Assembly: GCA_021776635.1 (NCBI GenBank) | Contig: JAJFFN010000002.1 | Location: 140,899 to 204,898 of the forward strand | DNA length: 64,000 nt | Source: Robiginitomaculum sp. | GTDB taxonomy: Bacteria > Pseudomonadota > Alphaproteobacteria > Caulobacterales > Maricaulaceae | Direction: 5' to 3' | Shown here: one piece after another, positions 7,711 to 15,599 of the stretch | Layout of the letters: each line of letters starts with the position of its first letter | Position numbering within the stretch: the first letter of the stretch is position 1 | The notes under the pieces: generated by a model | The model's database searches: none | What the model was told of the DNA's origin: nothing | Seen by the model: the letters and a program-made list of their open reading frames with translations, nothing else | Made by a program: the position numbers and the translations under genes

Positions 7711-9642
7711 CTAAGAAATATCCCGCCCTTTATTTAGTGCCCACGAAATACCATCCCCCGAAACAACACCCATGACCTCACGTCCAAGATTTCGCTCAAG
7801 CGTATCGCGCCACGGTACGAGCGTGAAATCTTTGCTGCGCTCTATGATTGCGTATTTCCCGCTTGTTCTATCAATTGACCGAACATAAGTGCCCAATACC
7901 TTGCCCTTGCTTGGCATAGGCGAAAATGATTTGGATAATTTTCGCGAAATCTCTTCCCCGGCCTGTTTCAAATCATTCGCTTCTAACCTGTCCAAATGGC
8001 CTTGCTTCAATGGATCGTTCATGTTTTTGATAATAGATTTATCTAACAAATATTTTCGTCGTAAGTTTTTCGCCGCACCTAACTCTTCACCGAAGCCCTC
8101 AACTTGATCATTATCCTTGTTATTGAACAACTCCTCATCAAGCCACGTTCGTCCCATTGTTTGAGCTAGTTTTTCTAATGGCAGTTTTGATAAAATCCGC
8201 ACATCAACAGGTTTGCCATATGCTTTAGACTTTTCAAATGCTTTGGCGCGTTTCAAATAATCATGCGGGATTTTCCAAGAGCCGTCACTATTGCGCTCAG
8301 CGTGGCCAACTCTACGCATGGCTTCAAGTCTGCGCACATGGGTTTCAACAAATTCTGGCCTAGCGGATTTATCCTCATTCATATGCGCCGCCGGGCTATA
8401 AATGCCACGTCTTTTATCGGCGACAGCATCTATGGTGTAATCAGACGGCTTGGGCGTTATATTGGCTGGCTTTGCCTCAATTGTCATGCCCGCCTCTATT
8501 TGCTCAATGTTAGCGGCGCTACCCACATCCACATAAAGAGCTTCGCCGCTAAGTGTATCGAGCACCATATATGCTCTGTCATTCACATCGTCAGTAATGC
8601 CTGCTTCAACAACCCAACCAATGATAGGCTTTGCGCGTTCATCATAGGCATCATAAATTTCGTCACTTAAGACTGCGCGCTGCAATTTAGCCGTTTTCAT
8701 AGCACGGTGATAGGTTTTGAGAATATCACCACGTTCCCCCATGCGCCGCAGCGTGCGTTCAAATTTCTCGTCGAGCTTCCAAGTACGCCAACCCGTTTTC
8801 TCCACCAGACCCATTTTACCGAGCCGTTTAAGTCGGCCCATATTAAGCCGCCAAATGGCCTCGGAGCCATCTTGCGGCCCGGATGTCATATCCAATACAT
8901 TGACCTGGACATTAACCTGTGCCATTTTCACAAAGCTGCGATCAATTTGAGTAAAGCGCTCTTGCGGCACCATCATAGCTATTTTCTTGGCCGCGTCCAT
9001 TTGCCTTATATGACCAAGCTCTTTTGTGACAAGGTCTTCAGCCAGGCTCCGCATACCGTAGGAAATATATTTGCGCGGGATGACCAAGTCTTTGCCGTCA
9101 TCACGAACACCGCGCAAAACAATATGGGTATGAGGAATGGCCGTGTCATAATGATCGGCAGCTACCCATGATAGGCGCGTTTCTAAATCGCGTTCCATAT
9201 GGTTCATAAAATCACGGGTGAAAGCCGTCAGATCGCACATATCCTTACTATCTTCTGGCGAGACAATTATCCGAAATTGGTGACGGTCATTCTTGCCGTC
9301 TTCATGAAAGCTTTCCGCGTCCGTAAATATCCCGTCTTTGTCATACAGATAGCCCTTACTGTCTTCACGGCTCGCACTATCACGCTGGATATAATCAAGG
9401 TGTAGTCGCTGCGCCCCCTGCCCCTTTCCGTCCATGCGTACCAAATTCACTTTCACAATAACACGGCGCATAAATAATTGTTCAGGATTTGCCCTTCGCG
9501 AACGGCCTCCGCCCCGTGAACTGGAACTGGCTATAGCTGCACGCCTTACGCGCCCTGCCAAACTTAAAAACTTACCCGTCCCATCAGGCGTGAATATACG
9601 CCCGAGTTTCACATTAAATGGATTATCCCCGCGCCCGCTCAT
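7711..9642 (-). CDS. Relaxase / mobilisation nuclease with DUF3363 (TraI/VirD2-like)
   Basis: The nicking enzyme that initiates conjugative transfer at oriT. From ATG 9642 it is 643 residues. The N-terminus resembles family members (SGRGDNPFNVKLGR). The relaxase domain carries HQFRIIVSPED (121-131), the metal-binding histidines in HYDTAIPHTHIVLRG (H164, H171, H173) and the DLVIPRKYI segment. The remaining 400 residues fit DUF3363. The frame stays open upstream to a TTG at 9711, but the extra 23 residues look untranslated. It is convergent with the DUF6527 gene and follows traF in the leftward transfer operon. Confidence 0.92.
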   Translation of the reverse strand: MSGRGDNPFNVKLGRIFTPDGTGKFLSLAGRVRRAAIASSSSRGGGRSRRANPEQLFMRRVIVKVNLVRMDGKGQGAQRLHLDYIQRDSASREDSKGYLYDKDGIFTDAESFHEDGKNDRHQFRIIVSPEDSKDMCDLTAFTRDFMNHMERDLETRLSWVAADHYDTAIPHTHIVLRGVRDDGKDLVIPRKYISYGMRSLAEDLVTKELGHIRQMDAAKKIAMMVPQERFTQIDRSFVKMAQVNVQVNVLDMTSGPQDGSEAIWRLNMGRLKRLGKMGLVEKTGWRTWKLDEKFERTLRRMGERGDILKTYHRAMKTAKLQRAVLSDEIYDAYDERAKPIIGWVVEAGITDDVNDRAYMVLDTLSGEALYVDVGSAANIEQIEAGMTIEAKPANITPKPSDYTIDAVADKRRGIYSPAAHMNEDKSARPEFVETHVRRLEAMRRVGHAERNSDGSWKIPHDYLKRAKAFEKSKAYGKPVDVRILSKLPLEKLAQTMGRTWLDEELFNNKDNDQVEGFGEELGAAKNLRRKYLLDKSIIKNMNDPLKQGHLDRLEANDLKQAGEEISRKLSKSFSPMPSKGKVLGTYVRSIDRTSGKYAIIERSKDFTLVPWRDTLERNLGREVMGVVSGDGISWALNKGRDIS

Positions 9643-9832
9643 ATGGCCGTATTTTGTATAATTAGGGTATTTGGGGGAAGTGGCCCGGCCAAAAACCACA
9701 CTACTACCCAATATAACGCAAATTCACTTGGGACACCGCTTTTTGCGGTGGCCCATAAAAAACGATGTGCAGACAATGGCTTAGGGCTGCCAGGCCCAGC
9801 CCTTTTATCTTGCCCTCTGCTCAAACCCTCCC
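9643..9832. other. Intergenic region with two hairpins, candidate oriT
   Basis: This 190-bp gap separates traF from the relaxase start. It holds two clear hairpins: CACCGC-TTTTT-GCGGTG (9734-9750) and AGGGCTG-(7 nt)-CAGCCCT (9783-9803). oriT is often beside the relaxase gene and usually has an inverted repeat near the nick, so this is the best visible candidate. A terminator or leader function is equally possible. I see no recognisable nick consensus. Confidence 0.25.
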
Positions 9833-10378
9833 TCATTCGCCCAATTCCCCAGATTTCAAGGGTTTCGCAGATTTTTCATTTCCAAGGTACGAGACCATTC
9901 CAAGGATATTCTGACGCTCTACTGCGCCAAAATAACGGCTATCATACCCTGCCTGTACATCAGGCGAAACAATGATGAACTCTCCCGGCTCAAGAGTGAA
10001 ACACCCCGACTTTACCGGCATAACGCGCCCCAAACTGTCCTGTGCCTGTATGGGTATATCAGGCCTGTTTGGGACGCTCATCCGGGTTTTATGATAACAA
10101 ACTTCATCACCTGATACCGCCCAAATGGTCTTGATAAGCGGGTAATCATAGGGAAGATAACGGCGATCATCGGCAAGCACTCGCGCCCAATTGGGTGCGT
10201 AAGCGGCCACTTTCATATCGCGTTTTGGCTCAATGTTTTTATACAAACGGTAGCATCCTATCGGCGCACTATCAGTAGGATTATAAAGCAAAATAGGTTT
10301 TGGCGGGAAGACAATTTCCGTTGCTGTCGCAACGATTGCAAGCGTAGCAATACCGCCAATCAATACGTTTTTAAGCAT
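9833..10378 (-). CDS. traF: TraF-type S26 family conjugative signal peptidase
   Basis: A 181-residue membrane-anchored S26 peptidase that in related systems matures or cyclises the pilin subunit. An N-terminal hydrophobic anchor (residues 4-24) is followed by the catalytic-serine segment NPTDSAPIGCYR (S37) and the lysine segment YPLIKTIWAVSGDEVC (K83). The late box GYDSRYFG matches the usual S-x-DSRYFG. The start overlaps the DUF2840 stop by 8 bases, so it belongs to the same operon. Confidence 0.92.
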   Translation of the reverse strand: MLKNVLIGGIATLAIVATATEIVFPPKPILLYNPTDSAPIGCYRLYKNIEPKRDMKVAAYAPNWARVLADDRRYLPYDYPLIKTIWAVSGDEVCYHKTRMSVPNRPDIPIQAQDSLGRVMPVKSGCFTLEPGEFIIVSPDVQAGYDSRYFGAVERQNILGMVSYLGNEKSAKPLKSGELGE

Positions 10379-10820
10379 GAGTATGCCTCATATAGCCATT
10401 AGTACACGGCAATGGCATATTACGAGTATTCGTGCCCCCGAGCTTACGCCAGTAAGCCGCTGGCACTATACTAAGATCACCGCCAATACGGTTTTCTAAC
10501 CTATCAAGCTGTTCTAAGCTGCGGCGCGTGGCTTTACTGCCCCGCGCTCTAAAGAGTAAATTTGCCCCTGGATAAACACCCGGTATTTCTGTAACCCGTC
10601 CTGGCATTGCGGCTTCGCATATATACAATGTCCATAATATTGTACCGTATTCATTACGTTGCCAACGTATAAACCCGAATGTTTGCAGCGGTTTAAACGC
10701 ATGAAGTTTAACACCCTTCCCTTGCTTAACCACAGTCTTCCCGATGCCAAACCGGAGACGGTGATTGCAATGACCGCGCACATAATGCTCGGTCACTAGG
10801 GTATATTTATCCGTTTTCAT
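10371..10820 (-). CDS. DUF2840 family protein of the transfer operon
   Basis: A 149-residue basic protein matching the DUF2840 pattern. Diagnostic parts are FGFIRWQRNEYGT (about 48-60), an LxxC segment, and IPGVYPGANLLFRARG (79-94), followed by a helical end with a YWRKLG motif. Function is unknown. The family is a regular neighbour of traF and the DUF3363 relaxase in alphaproteobacterial conjugative elements, which supports the element assignment. It overlaps the HTH gene upstream and traF downstream. Confidence 0.85.
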   Translation of the reverse strand: MKTDKYTLVTEHYVRGHCNHRLRFGIGKTVVKQGKGVKLHAFKPLQTFGFIRWQRNEYGTILWTLYICEAAMPGRVTEIPGVYPGANLLFRARGSKATRRSLEQLDRLENRIGGDLSIVPAAYWRKLGGTNTRNMPLPCTNGYMRHTHA

Positions 10821-11037
10821 GAGCCATTTTCTTATACTGGAACGTGGTTGTCCCGCGTTCCATTCGGCCTGACCATCGTTTTAGCTCGTCAATATGGTAG
10901 AAAACTTTACGGCCATGTTTATGATATTTAGGGCCATTTCCTTTCCACCTCATATTGTTGAGCGTATGGGGAGCCAAGCCTAAAAAATCGGCAGCCTCCT
11001 CAACGGATAAATAGGAGCGTTTATATGGTTTTCCCAT
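10807..11037 (-). CDS. Small helix-turn-helix (AlpA/excisionase-type) DNA-binding protein
   Basis: A 76-residue MerR/AlpA-like protein: YLSVEEAADFLGLAPHTL (about 9-26) is the HTH, followed by a wing-like MRWKGNGPKYHKHGRKVFY and DELKRW. Proteins of this kind act as excisionases or local regulators in mobile elements. The start lies 152 bases downstream of the DUF2285-like gene stop, and the 3' end overlaps DUF2840 by 14 bases. In many related elements repA and parA sit between these genes; here they are absent. Confidence 0.85.
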   Translation of the reverse strand: MGKPYKRSYLSVEEAADFLGLAPHTLNNMRWKGNGPKYHKHGRKVFYHIDELKRWSGRMERGTTTFQYKKMAHENG

Positions 11038-11189
11038 CTCGCACCTCCATTCACTTTCAAGCGAAAGGCGCTAATTCGCCTATTCGCTTAACGAATCAAG
11101 GCACAAATTTAAGGGCTTGTGGAGTGTTAAAATTAATTTTTTGGTTTAACACCCCGCTCAATACGAGTAATATAAGGCAAGTTACGTGC

Positions 11190-11843
11190 TTAGTTTTTAT
11201 CAAGAATGGCCAAATAATCGCCCTCAATAAAGGCTTTACCGCGATTATAAGAATTGCGAGCGTCTTCTTTTTTAGCCTTAATAATTTCAACACTTTCTTC
11301 AAATATTTTTGAATGATTTAGGGCAATGATTACGTTTTTCCATGTCCCGCCAGCCACTCGAATATCATAAGCTATGACAGATTTTTTATGTAAATAGACC
11401 TTATTTGGGACATGTAAAGGTTCATTTTTGGAGATAAAACCATCGTAAATTCCGAACAATTCTGACGCTGTTTTAGCCCGTTTTTCCATGTCAGATATGC
11501 GGTTAAATTCTACCCCGATAAGGACGTTTTCATGGGTCAAATCTATGTCGTCACACTGCATTTGGAACCAGAAATTTTCGCCCATAAAGCGGATGTGATA
11601 TGATCCATCTGCTCCCTTAAAATGGGTGCGTGATGCGGGGAAATTTGATAGGTTAATATACTGGTTTTTATCATCAACATTTTGTGCGTCAACAATGTGA
11701 AACCTCATCACTGTTTTGAACACATTTGGATGCCAAAATACATTGGCTTTATAAGCGTCATATGCGGGGTTTGCAGGCAATAATAACCCCCATTTTTCAA
11801 GCTCTGGATAGCTACGAGAAGCGGTTATCGCGCAGGATTTCAA
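11190..11843 (-). CDS. DUF2285-like protein of the conjugative element
   Basis: A 217-residue protein. The N-terminal segment (YPELEKWGLLLPANPAYDAY, then NVFWHPNV) and the following RFHIVDAQN resemble the DUF6499/DUF2285 proteins next to HTH genes in alphaproteobacterial elements. I recognise this by pattern only, so the family call is tentative. The only start that keeps the N-terminal motif is a TTG at 11843, inside the last 32 bases of parB, which suggests coupled translation. The AT-rich C-terminal half is lysine-rich. A regulatory role would fit the family's position but is not demonstrated. Confidence 0.6.
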   Translation of the reverse strand: MKSCAITASRSYPELEKWGLLLPANPAYDAYKANVFWHPNVFKTVMRFHIVDAQNVDDKNQYINLSNFPASRTHFKGADGSYHIRFMGENFWFQMQCDDIDLTHENVLIGVEFNRISDMEKRAKTASELFGIYDGFISKNEPLHVPNKVYLHKKSVIAYDIRVAGGTWKNVIIALNHSKIFEESVEIIKAKKEDARNSYNRGKAFIEGDYLAILDKN

Positions 11844-13299
11844 AGAAAGCCTCGTCGGGTTGCCAAAGCGGTTTCATATCAATCTCGGTCACATGACCGA
11901 TTGCGGCGACCAGTAAATCACTGCTCGATAGACTTTCTGCCATAACGCATGTCATGATCCGCAAAACATCATCATCGGTGAAATCTAATAATTTGATGAA
12001 CATGGCCGCACAGGAATAAGAATGCCCTGCTTCCGTAAGCTGTGCGCCCTCCCATAAAATATCAAGCAATTCCCGAACGCTTTTTTGCTCCGCCAAAAAT
12101 GTGTTATGGCAAATACTAGTCTCCAAGCTATCGCGGGTTTTGTCTTTAATGGCGCCCATCTTATGGGTGTTCACTTGCCATAATCTTGAACCTGTGAGCA
12201 TGTGCGCCGTTACCAAGCGCAGTGTGGTTTGCGGGTTTTCTATTAACGCCGCTCTTGCCGCCGCGTGGCGGTGCAAACCGACATAGCTGTAAAGCGGGCC
12301 TGACATTTCAGGTTTTGAAGTCTTGGCCTTGCTTGGTTTATCAGTGCCTACGCCAATAATAGCGTCGATTTTCTTGGCATCTTTAGCGGTTAAATATCCC
12401 ATATGGGCTTCCACTTGGCCGTTATGGGATATTTCTACAAATACTTTACCGCCCGCTTCCAATGGCCGTTTGCTATGCTCCCAAGCATAAAACGTCTCGC
12501 CCCTGTCCATAACAATAACTTCGCTCCATCCTTGGGTGCGCAGTTCTTTTACGGCTGTAGCAATGGCCTTGCTTTGATATTCCCAAAACGTATCAGGGTC
12601 ACGGAAATAACTATCATCATCAAATAAATCGGTGATGATGGTTCCGTCATAATCGGCCAATTCAAACAAAGCGGTCTTGGTGGATATGTTATTCCCGCCC
12701 GTCAGCCATGATTTTAACTCATTCCCATGCGGTTCGTATTGCTCCTCGTCGTTGAACAAAGCAAGCCAATCGGCTTGCTGTTCTGGCGTTGCCAAAGTCA
12801 AAGCACGGATTGTCGAGACACGGATTTTCTCATCGGCGTATAGGGTACGGATTTCTGGTGTGAGGTCTGATAAGGCTAGAATACGTTTGACCTTAATTTC
12901 GGTCACGCCAAAATACGCGGCAATATCCTCGACGCAACGGCCTGATTTTTTCAATCTGCCAAAGGCTTCGTATTGCTCCATCTCGGTAGCGGGAAGCCGT
13001 GCGATATTTTCAATAATCGACGCTTCAATCGCCGCCGAATTATCACCATCTTCTAAGATACCGCATGGGGCTTTGAGGGTCTTGCCTGTTTCTTTGGCAA
13101 TGATACGAAGTGCGCATAATCGTCTGCGCCCCGCAACCACGCCGTAACCCTTGCCCTCCTTGCGAACGAGCATACTTTGCTGAACGCCGCTTTCTCGAAT
13201 ACTCGGCAATATGTCAGATACATCGGGGGCTTTGCCGCCGTGTCTCATATTATGGCGCGATATTTTTAAATCGTTAATTGGGATTTCTTTGAGTTTCAT
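11812..13299 (-). CDS. parB: ParB/Spo0J-family plasmid-type partition protein
   Basis: A 495-residue ParB-like protein. The N-terminal domain runs from IPINDLKIS to the phosphate-binding GYGVVAGRRRLCAL segment (about 51-64) and NIARLPATEMEQYEAF. An HTH follows (EDIAAYFGVTEIKVKRILAL). The 300-residue C-terminal half is plasmid-type and unassigned. GGAG lies 6 bases before ATG 13299, which favours it over the ATG at 13311 that overlaps the upstream gene. No parA is next to it, so partition, copy control or an accessory ParB role are all open. Confidence 0.88.
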   Translation of the reverse strand: MKLKEIPINDLKISRHNMRHGGKAPDVSDILPSIRESGVQQSMLVRKEGKGYGVVAGRRRLCALRIIAKETGKTLKAPCGILEDGDNSAAIEASIIENIARLPATEMEQYEAFGRLKKSGRCVEDIAAYFGVTEIKVKRILALSDLTPEIRTLYADEKIRVSTIRALTLATPEQQADWLALFNDEEQYEPHGNELKSWLTGGNNISTKTALFELADYDGTIITDLFDDDSYFRDPDTFWEYQSKAIATAVKELRTQGWSEVIVMDRGETFYAWEHSKRPLEAGGKVFVEISHNGQVEAHMGYLTAKDAKKIDAIIGVGTDKPSKAKTSKPEMSGPLYSYVGLHRHAAARAALIENPQTTLRLVTAHMLTGSRLWQVNTHKMGAIKDKTRDSLETSICHNTFLAEQKSVRELLDILWEGAQLTEAGHSYSCAAMFIKLLDFTDDDVLRIMTCVMAESLSSSDLLVAAIGHVTEIDMKPLWQPDEAFFEILRDNRFS

Positions 13300-13300
13300 T

Positions 13301-13570
13301 TTAGTCTCCATTTGAGTTGGCGATGAAGTCTAAAAGGTCGATTTGCGCAAGGCCGACTTCATCAAAAAGGCCTACTTCATCTAAAAGATAAAGGTCACAA
13401 GGTTTTTGCACCGCGAACGGATTACGTTTGGGGGTCATAGGGTGGGTAGTTCTAGCTGTAATTTTCCACAAGAGGCAGGCTACGCACTCGCCAAGGGTCA
13501 CGGGGCGCACCCCGTCTATCAGGGTCTGCGCTCCAATTTCTGTTTCTTCAATTTGGGGTTTTGCGCTCAT
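13301..13570 (-). CDS. Hypothetical 89-residue protein between ardC and parB
   Basis: No family is recognised. The C-terminal third contains a short internal repeat, LLDEVGLFDEVGLAQIDLLDF (split here as LLDEVGL, FDEVGLAQ and IDLLDF). A CVACLLWK segment lies in the middle. The ATG overlaps the ArdC-like stop as ATGA, and its stop lies just before the parB start, so it is translated within the same message. An element-specific small protein is all that can be said. Confidence 0.6.
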   Translation of the reverse strand: MSAKPQIEETEIGAQTLIDGVRPVTLGECVACLLWKITARTTHPMTPKRNPFAVQKPCDLYLLDEVGLFDEVGLAQIDLLDFIANSNGD

Positions 13571-14568
13571 GCGGCGCTCTCCATAACTTCGTCACTGTCA
13601 GGGTCTGGCGTATAGTTTGCGAGAATATAATCAGCCGCTTTGGACGCGAGAGACGCGGCGCGAAATATCGCCCGTTTGTCATTTCTAAGAACCCGAAGCC
13701 ATGAACCAAGATAATCAGTGTGGCGCACCGTTGGGACAATCGACAGCGCGGCGCAGACAAAGGCAGAGGTCATTTCTGCAACAAGTTCTTCCTTTGCATA
13801 GGGAATAGAACCCTTTGCGCCTTTCATATCCCGCTCAAGTCTTGATTTATGGCCTGTCCAATGTCCAAGTTCATGAAAACAAGTGCGGTAATAATTGATT
13901 TGCTCAAAGAATGCAGGTTGCGGCGGCACTTGGATAAGGTCTTTTGACGGAACGTAAAAAGCCCTGTCCCCACCAATCCGAAAATCTGCACCTGTTGCCT
14001 TTATCAGTTTTTCAGCAATGGGGATAGTTTCACATTCGGGCAACGGCATTGCGCCTTCATAAAGTTCTGGCGGTAAGCCCTCGCATTGGTCGACATTGAA
14101 AACCGTATAGCGTTTTAAAAATCCTATTTTCTGTGGGTCGGTTCCGTCTACTTGGGCGCGTTCCTGTTCCTTTTTCGGGATAAAGGTATCGGCATAACAA
14201 ACCGCCGTGCCGCTCTCGCCTTTTCTGACATTACCGCCAAGCACTAAGGCTTGCTTATAGGTAAGCCAGACTTGTGTTGTGCGCCGCGTTTCAATGGCCG
14301 CGCCCCAAAGAAGCAATATATTGATGCCCGAATAATTTCGTTTTGTATGCCCGTTGCTCGGTAGTCCCAAAGGCGTGGCAATATCAGGTCTACCCCAAGG
14401 CTGTGCCCAAGGTGCACGTCCTGCTTCTAGTTCACGAATTACGGTGTCCGTAACATCTTGATAAAGGTCAGTACGTTTCTTGCGCCTAATTTTTTTGGGT
14501 TTTGGCGCGGGTAAAAAACCCACGGGCGCAAGGTCAGTTTTGGGGTGTTGCAAAGCAGTTAAGGTCAT
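13567..14568 (-). CDS. ArdC-like antirestriction protein with zincin metallopeptidase domain
   Basis: A 333-residue protein with the ArdC layout. An N-terminal ssDNA-binding domain (about 34-165; YQDVTDTVIRELEAGRAPW, NYSGINILLLW, KGE.GT) is followed by a zincin domain with HELGHWTGH (232-240) and a downstream YAKEELVAEM. ArdC proteins enter recipient cells during conjugation and protect incoming DNA from restriction. It is the first gene of the leftward operon, beside a structured non-coding region that may hold the promoter. Confidence 0.9.
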   Translation of the reverse strand: MTLTALQHPKTDLAPVGFLPAPKPKKIRRKKRTDLYQDVTDTVIRELEAGRAPWAQPWGRPDIATPLGLPSNGHTKRNYSGINILLLWGAAIETRRTTQVWLTYKQALVLGGNVRKGESGTAVCYADTFIPKKEQERAQVDGTDPQKIGFLKRYTVFNVDQCEGLPPELYEGAMPLPECETIPIAEKLIKATGADFRIGGDRAFYVPSKDLIQVPPQPAFFEQINYYRTCFHELGHWTGHKSRLERDMKGAKGSIPYAKEELVAEMTSAFVCAALSIVPTVRHTDYLGSWLRVLRNDKRAIFRAASLASKAADYILANYTPDPDSDEVMESAA

Positions 14569-15425
14569 CGGTTTGTCTCCAATGCCTGCCCAAAAAAATG
14601 AAAGCTAAGCATCTGCCAATCAGACGCAAAACAATTCCCCCCGCAGGGGGGCGGGGGTGGGCGGCAAGGAGGCCATCAGGCGGCGGGCATTAGGGGATGG
14701 TGCAAGGGTTTTGGTAGAACGACTTTGATGAACTTAAACGGTTTTATTCCAAAGCCCTTGCAGCGTCACCGCCCGCTGCCAGACTGGCCGTCCGCCCACC
14801 CGCGTCCCCTGAGGAGGAATCTTAAAATGAAATGCCGACGCGCAGCGGCGCTTCGAGCAAGGCGGAGCCGCGCAGGCGTCAGCCGAACGAAGTGAGGGAA
14901 GGATCAAAGCTCCCCTTAAAAAGGATTGGGGGTGGAGACAAGCGGAGCCCTTGCGAAGCGCAGGCTCCATTCACGCGAGCCCGATCGCGGCTCGCCGCGA
15001 GACGCCCTCCATCATCATATAAAATGGCGCAGATTTAGGCGTGCACTAAGAGAGAGTTTTCTCACCTATTATTGATTGATATCATGCTACGGGTTTGCGA
15101 TCTTGCTCCAAAGGATTAGCTTGAGTTTAAGCGTCCCGTTTGAGCTCATCCGTATACTATTTTTCCTTGTGCATACGATCAAAATTGAACTTGAAATACT
15201 AATGCACGGCGCGGCGGAATATCTCAAGATAATATTAAATGAGAATTACAGAGGCTTTTTGCCCCATGAATTTTCCCATATTCTAGGGAATGTGCAGAAC
15301 GATAGTGTTTGTGATATAGTTTATGTGAAGCTCCAGTAAGTGAAGCAAAAACCAGTGCACGGCGCAAGCCAGATTTGTCCCTCAAAACTGCTTTTGAGAC
15401 TATATTATCAATTTGTTGCATGCCA
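14569..15425. other. Long intergenic region with GC-rich structured segment
   Basis: No gene is convincing in these 857 bases. From about 14,640 to 15,010 the DNA is far more GC-rich than its surroundings and full of self-complementary stretches, for example GGAGCC...GGCTCC (14,944-14,968) and GAGCC...GGCTC (14,978-14,994). A strong AGGAGG precedes an ATG at 14,827, but that frame gives only an arginine-rich 22-residue peptide. From about 15,020 onward the sequence becomes AT-rich with no recognised feature. The right end of the conjugative element probably lies in or near this gap. Confidence 0.45.
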
Positions 15426-15599
15426 TTATTCGAGGCCTGCTATGATAAAAAAGGCTTGCCCGGCGAGAACAAGCGCGCCGCCTATCCAAATGGAAATGCC
15501 GGTAAACATAGCCCCAAAGCCAGATATTGTCAGCACCGCTCCTATTATTATAAGCTCACGCGGGCCGATACGGTCTGGCTTTTCTGAATGTAATTTCAT
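15426..15599 (-). CDS. Small two-helix membrane protein coupled to the metzincin gene
   Basis: A 57-residue protein whose ATG overlaps the stop of the 1,075-residue upstream gene as ATGA, the classic sign of translational coupling. After a hydrophilic start (KLHSEKPDRIGPRE) come two hydrophobic segments, LIIIGAVLTISGFGAMF and WIGGALVLAGQAFFIIAGL, linked by a short turn. The protein ends after GLE. No family is recognised. It could anchor or assist the secreted protein encoded upstream, which is an inference from coupling. Confidence 0.6.
   Translation of the reverse strand: MKLHSEKPDRIGPRELIIIGAVLTISGFGAMFTGISIWIGGALVLAGQAFFIIAGLE

Noticed and set aside
14827..14895. 22-residue arginine-rich peptide after a strong ribosome site
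   Set aside because: Too short, and its composition reflects the GC-rich structured DNA; recorded only as part of the intergenic description.
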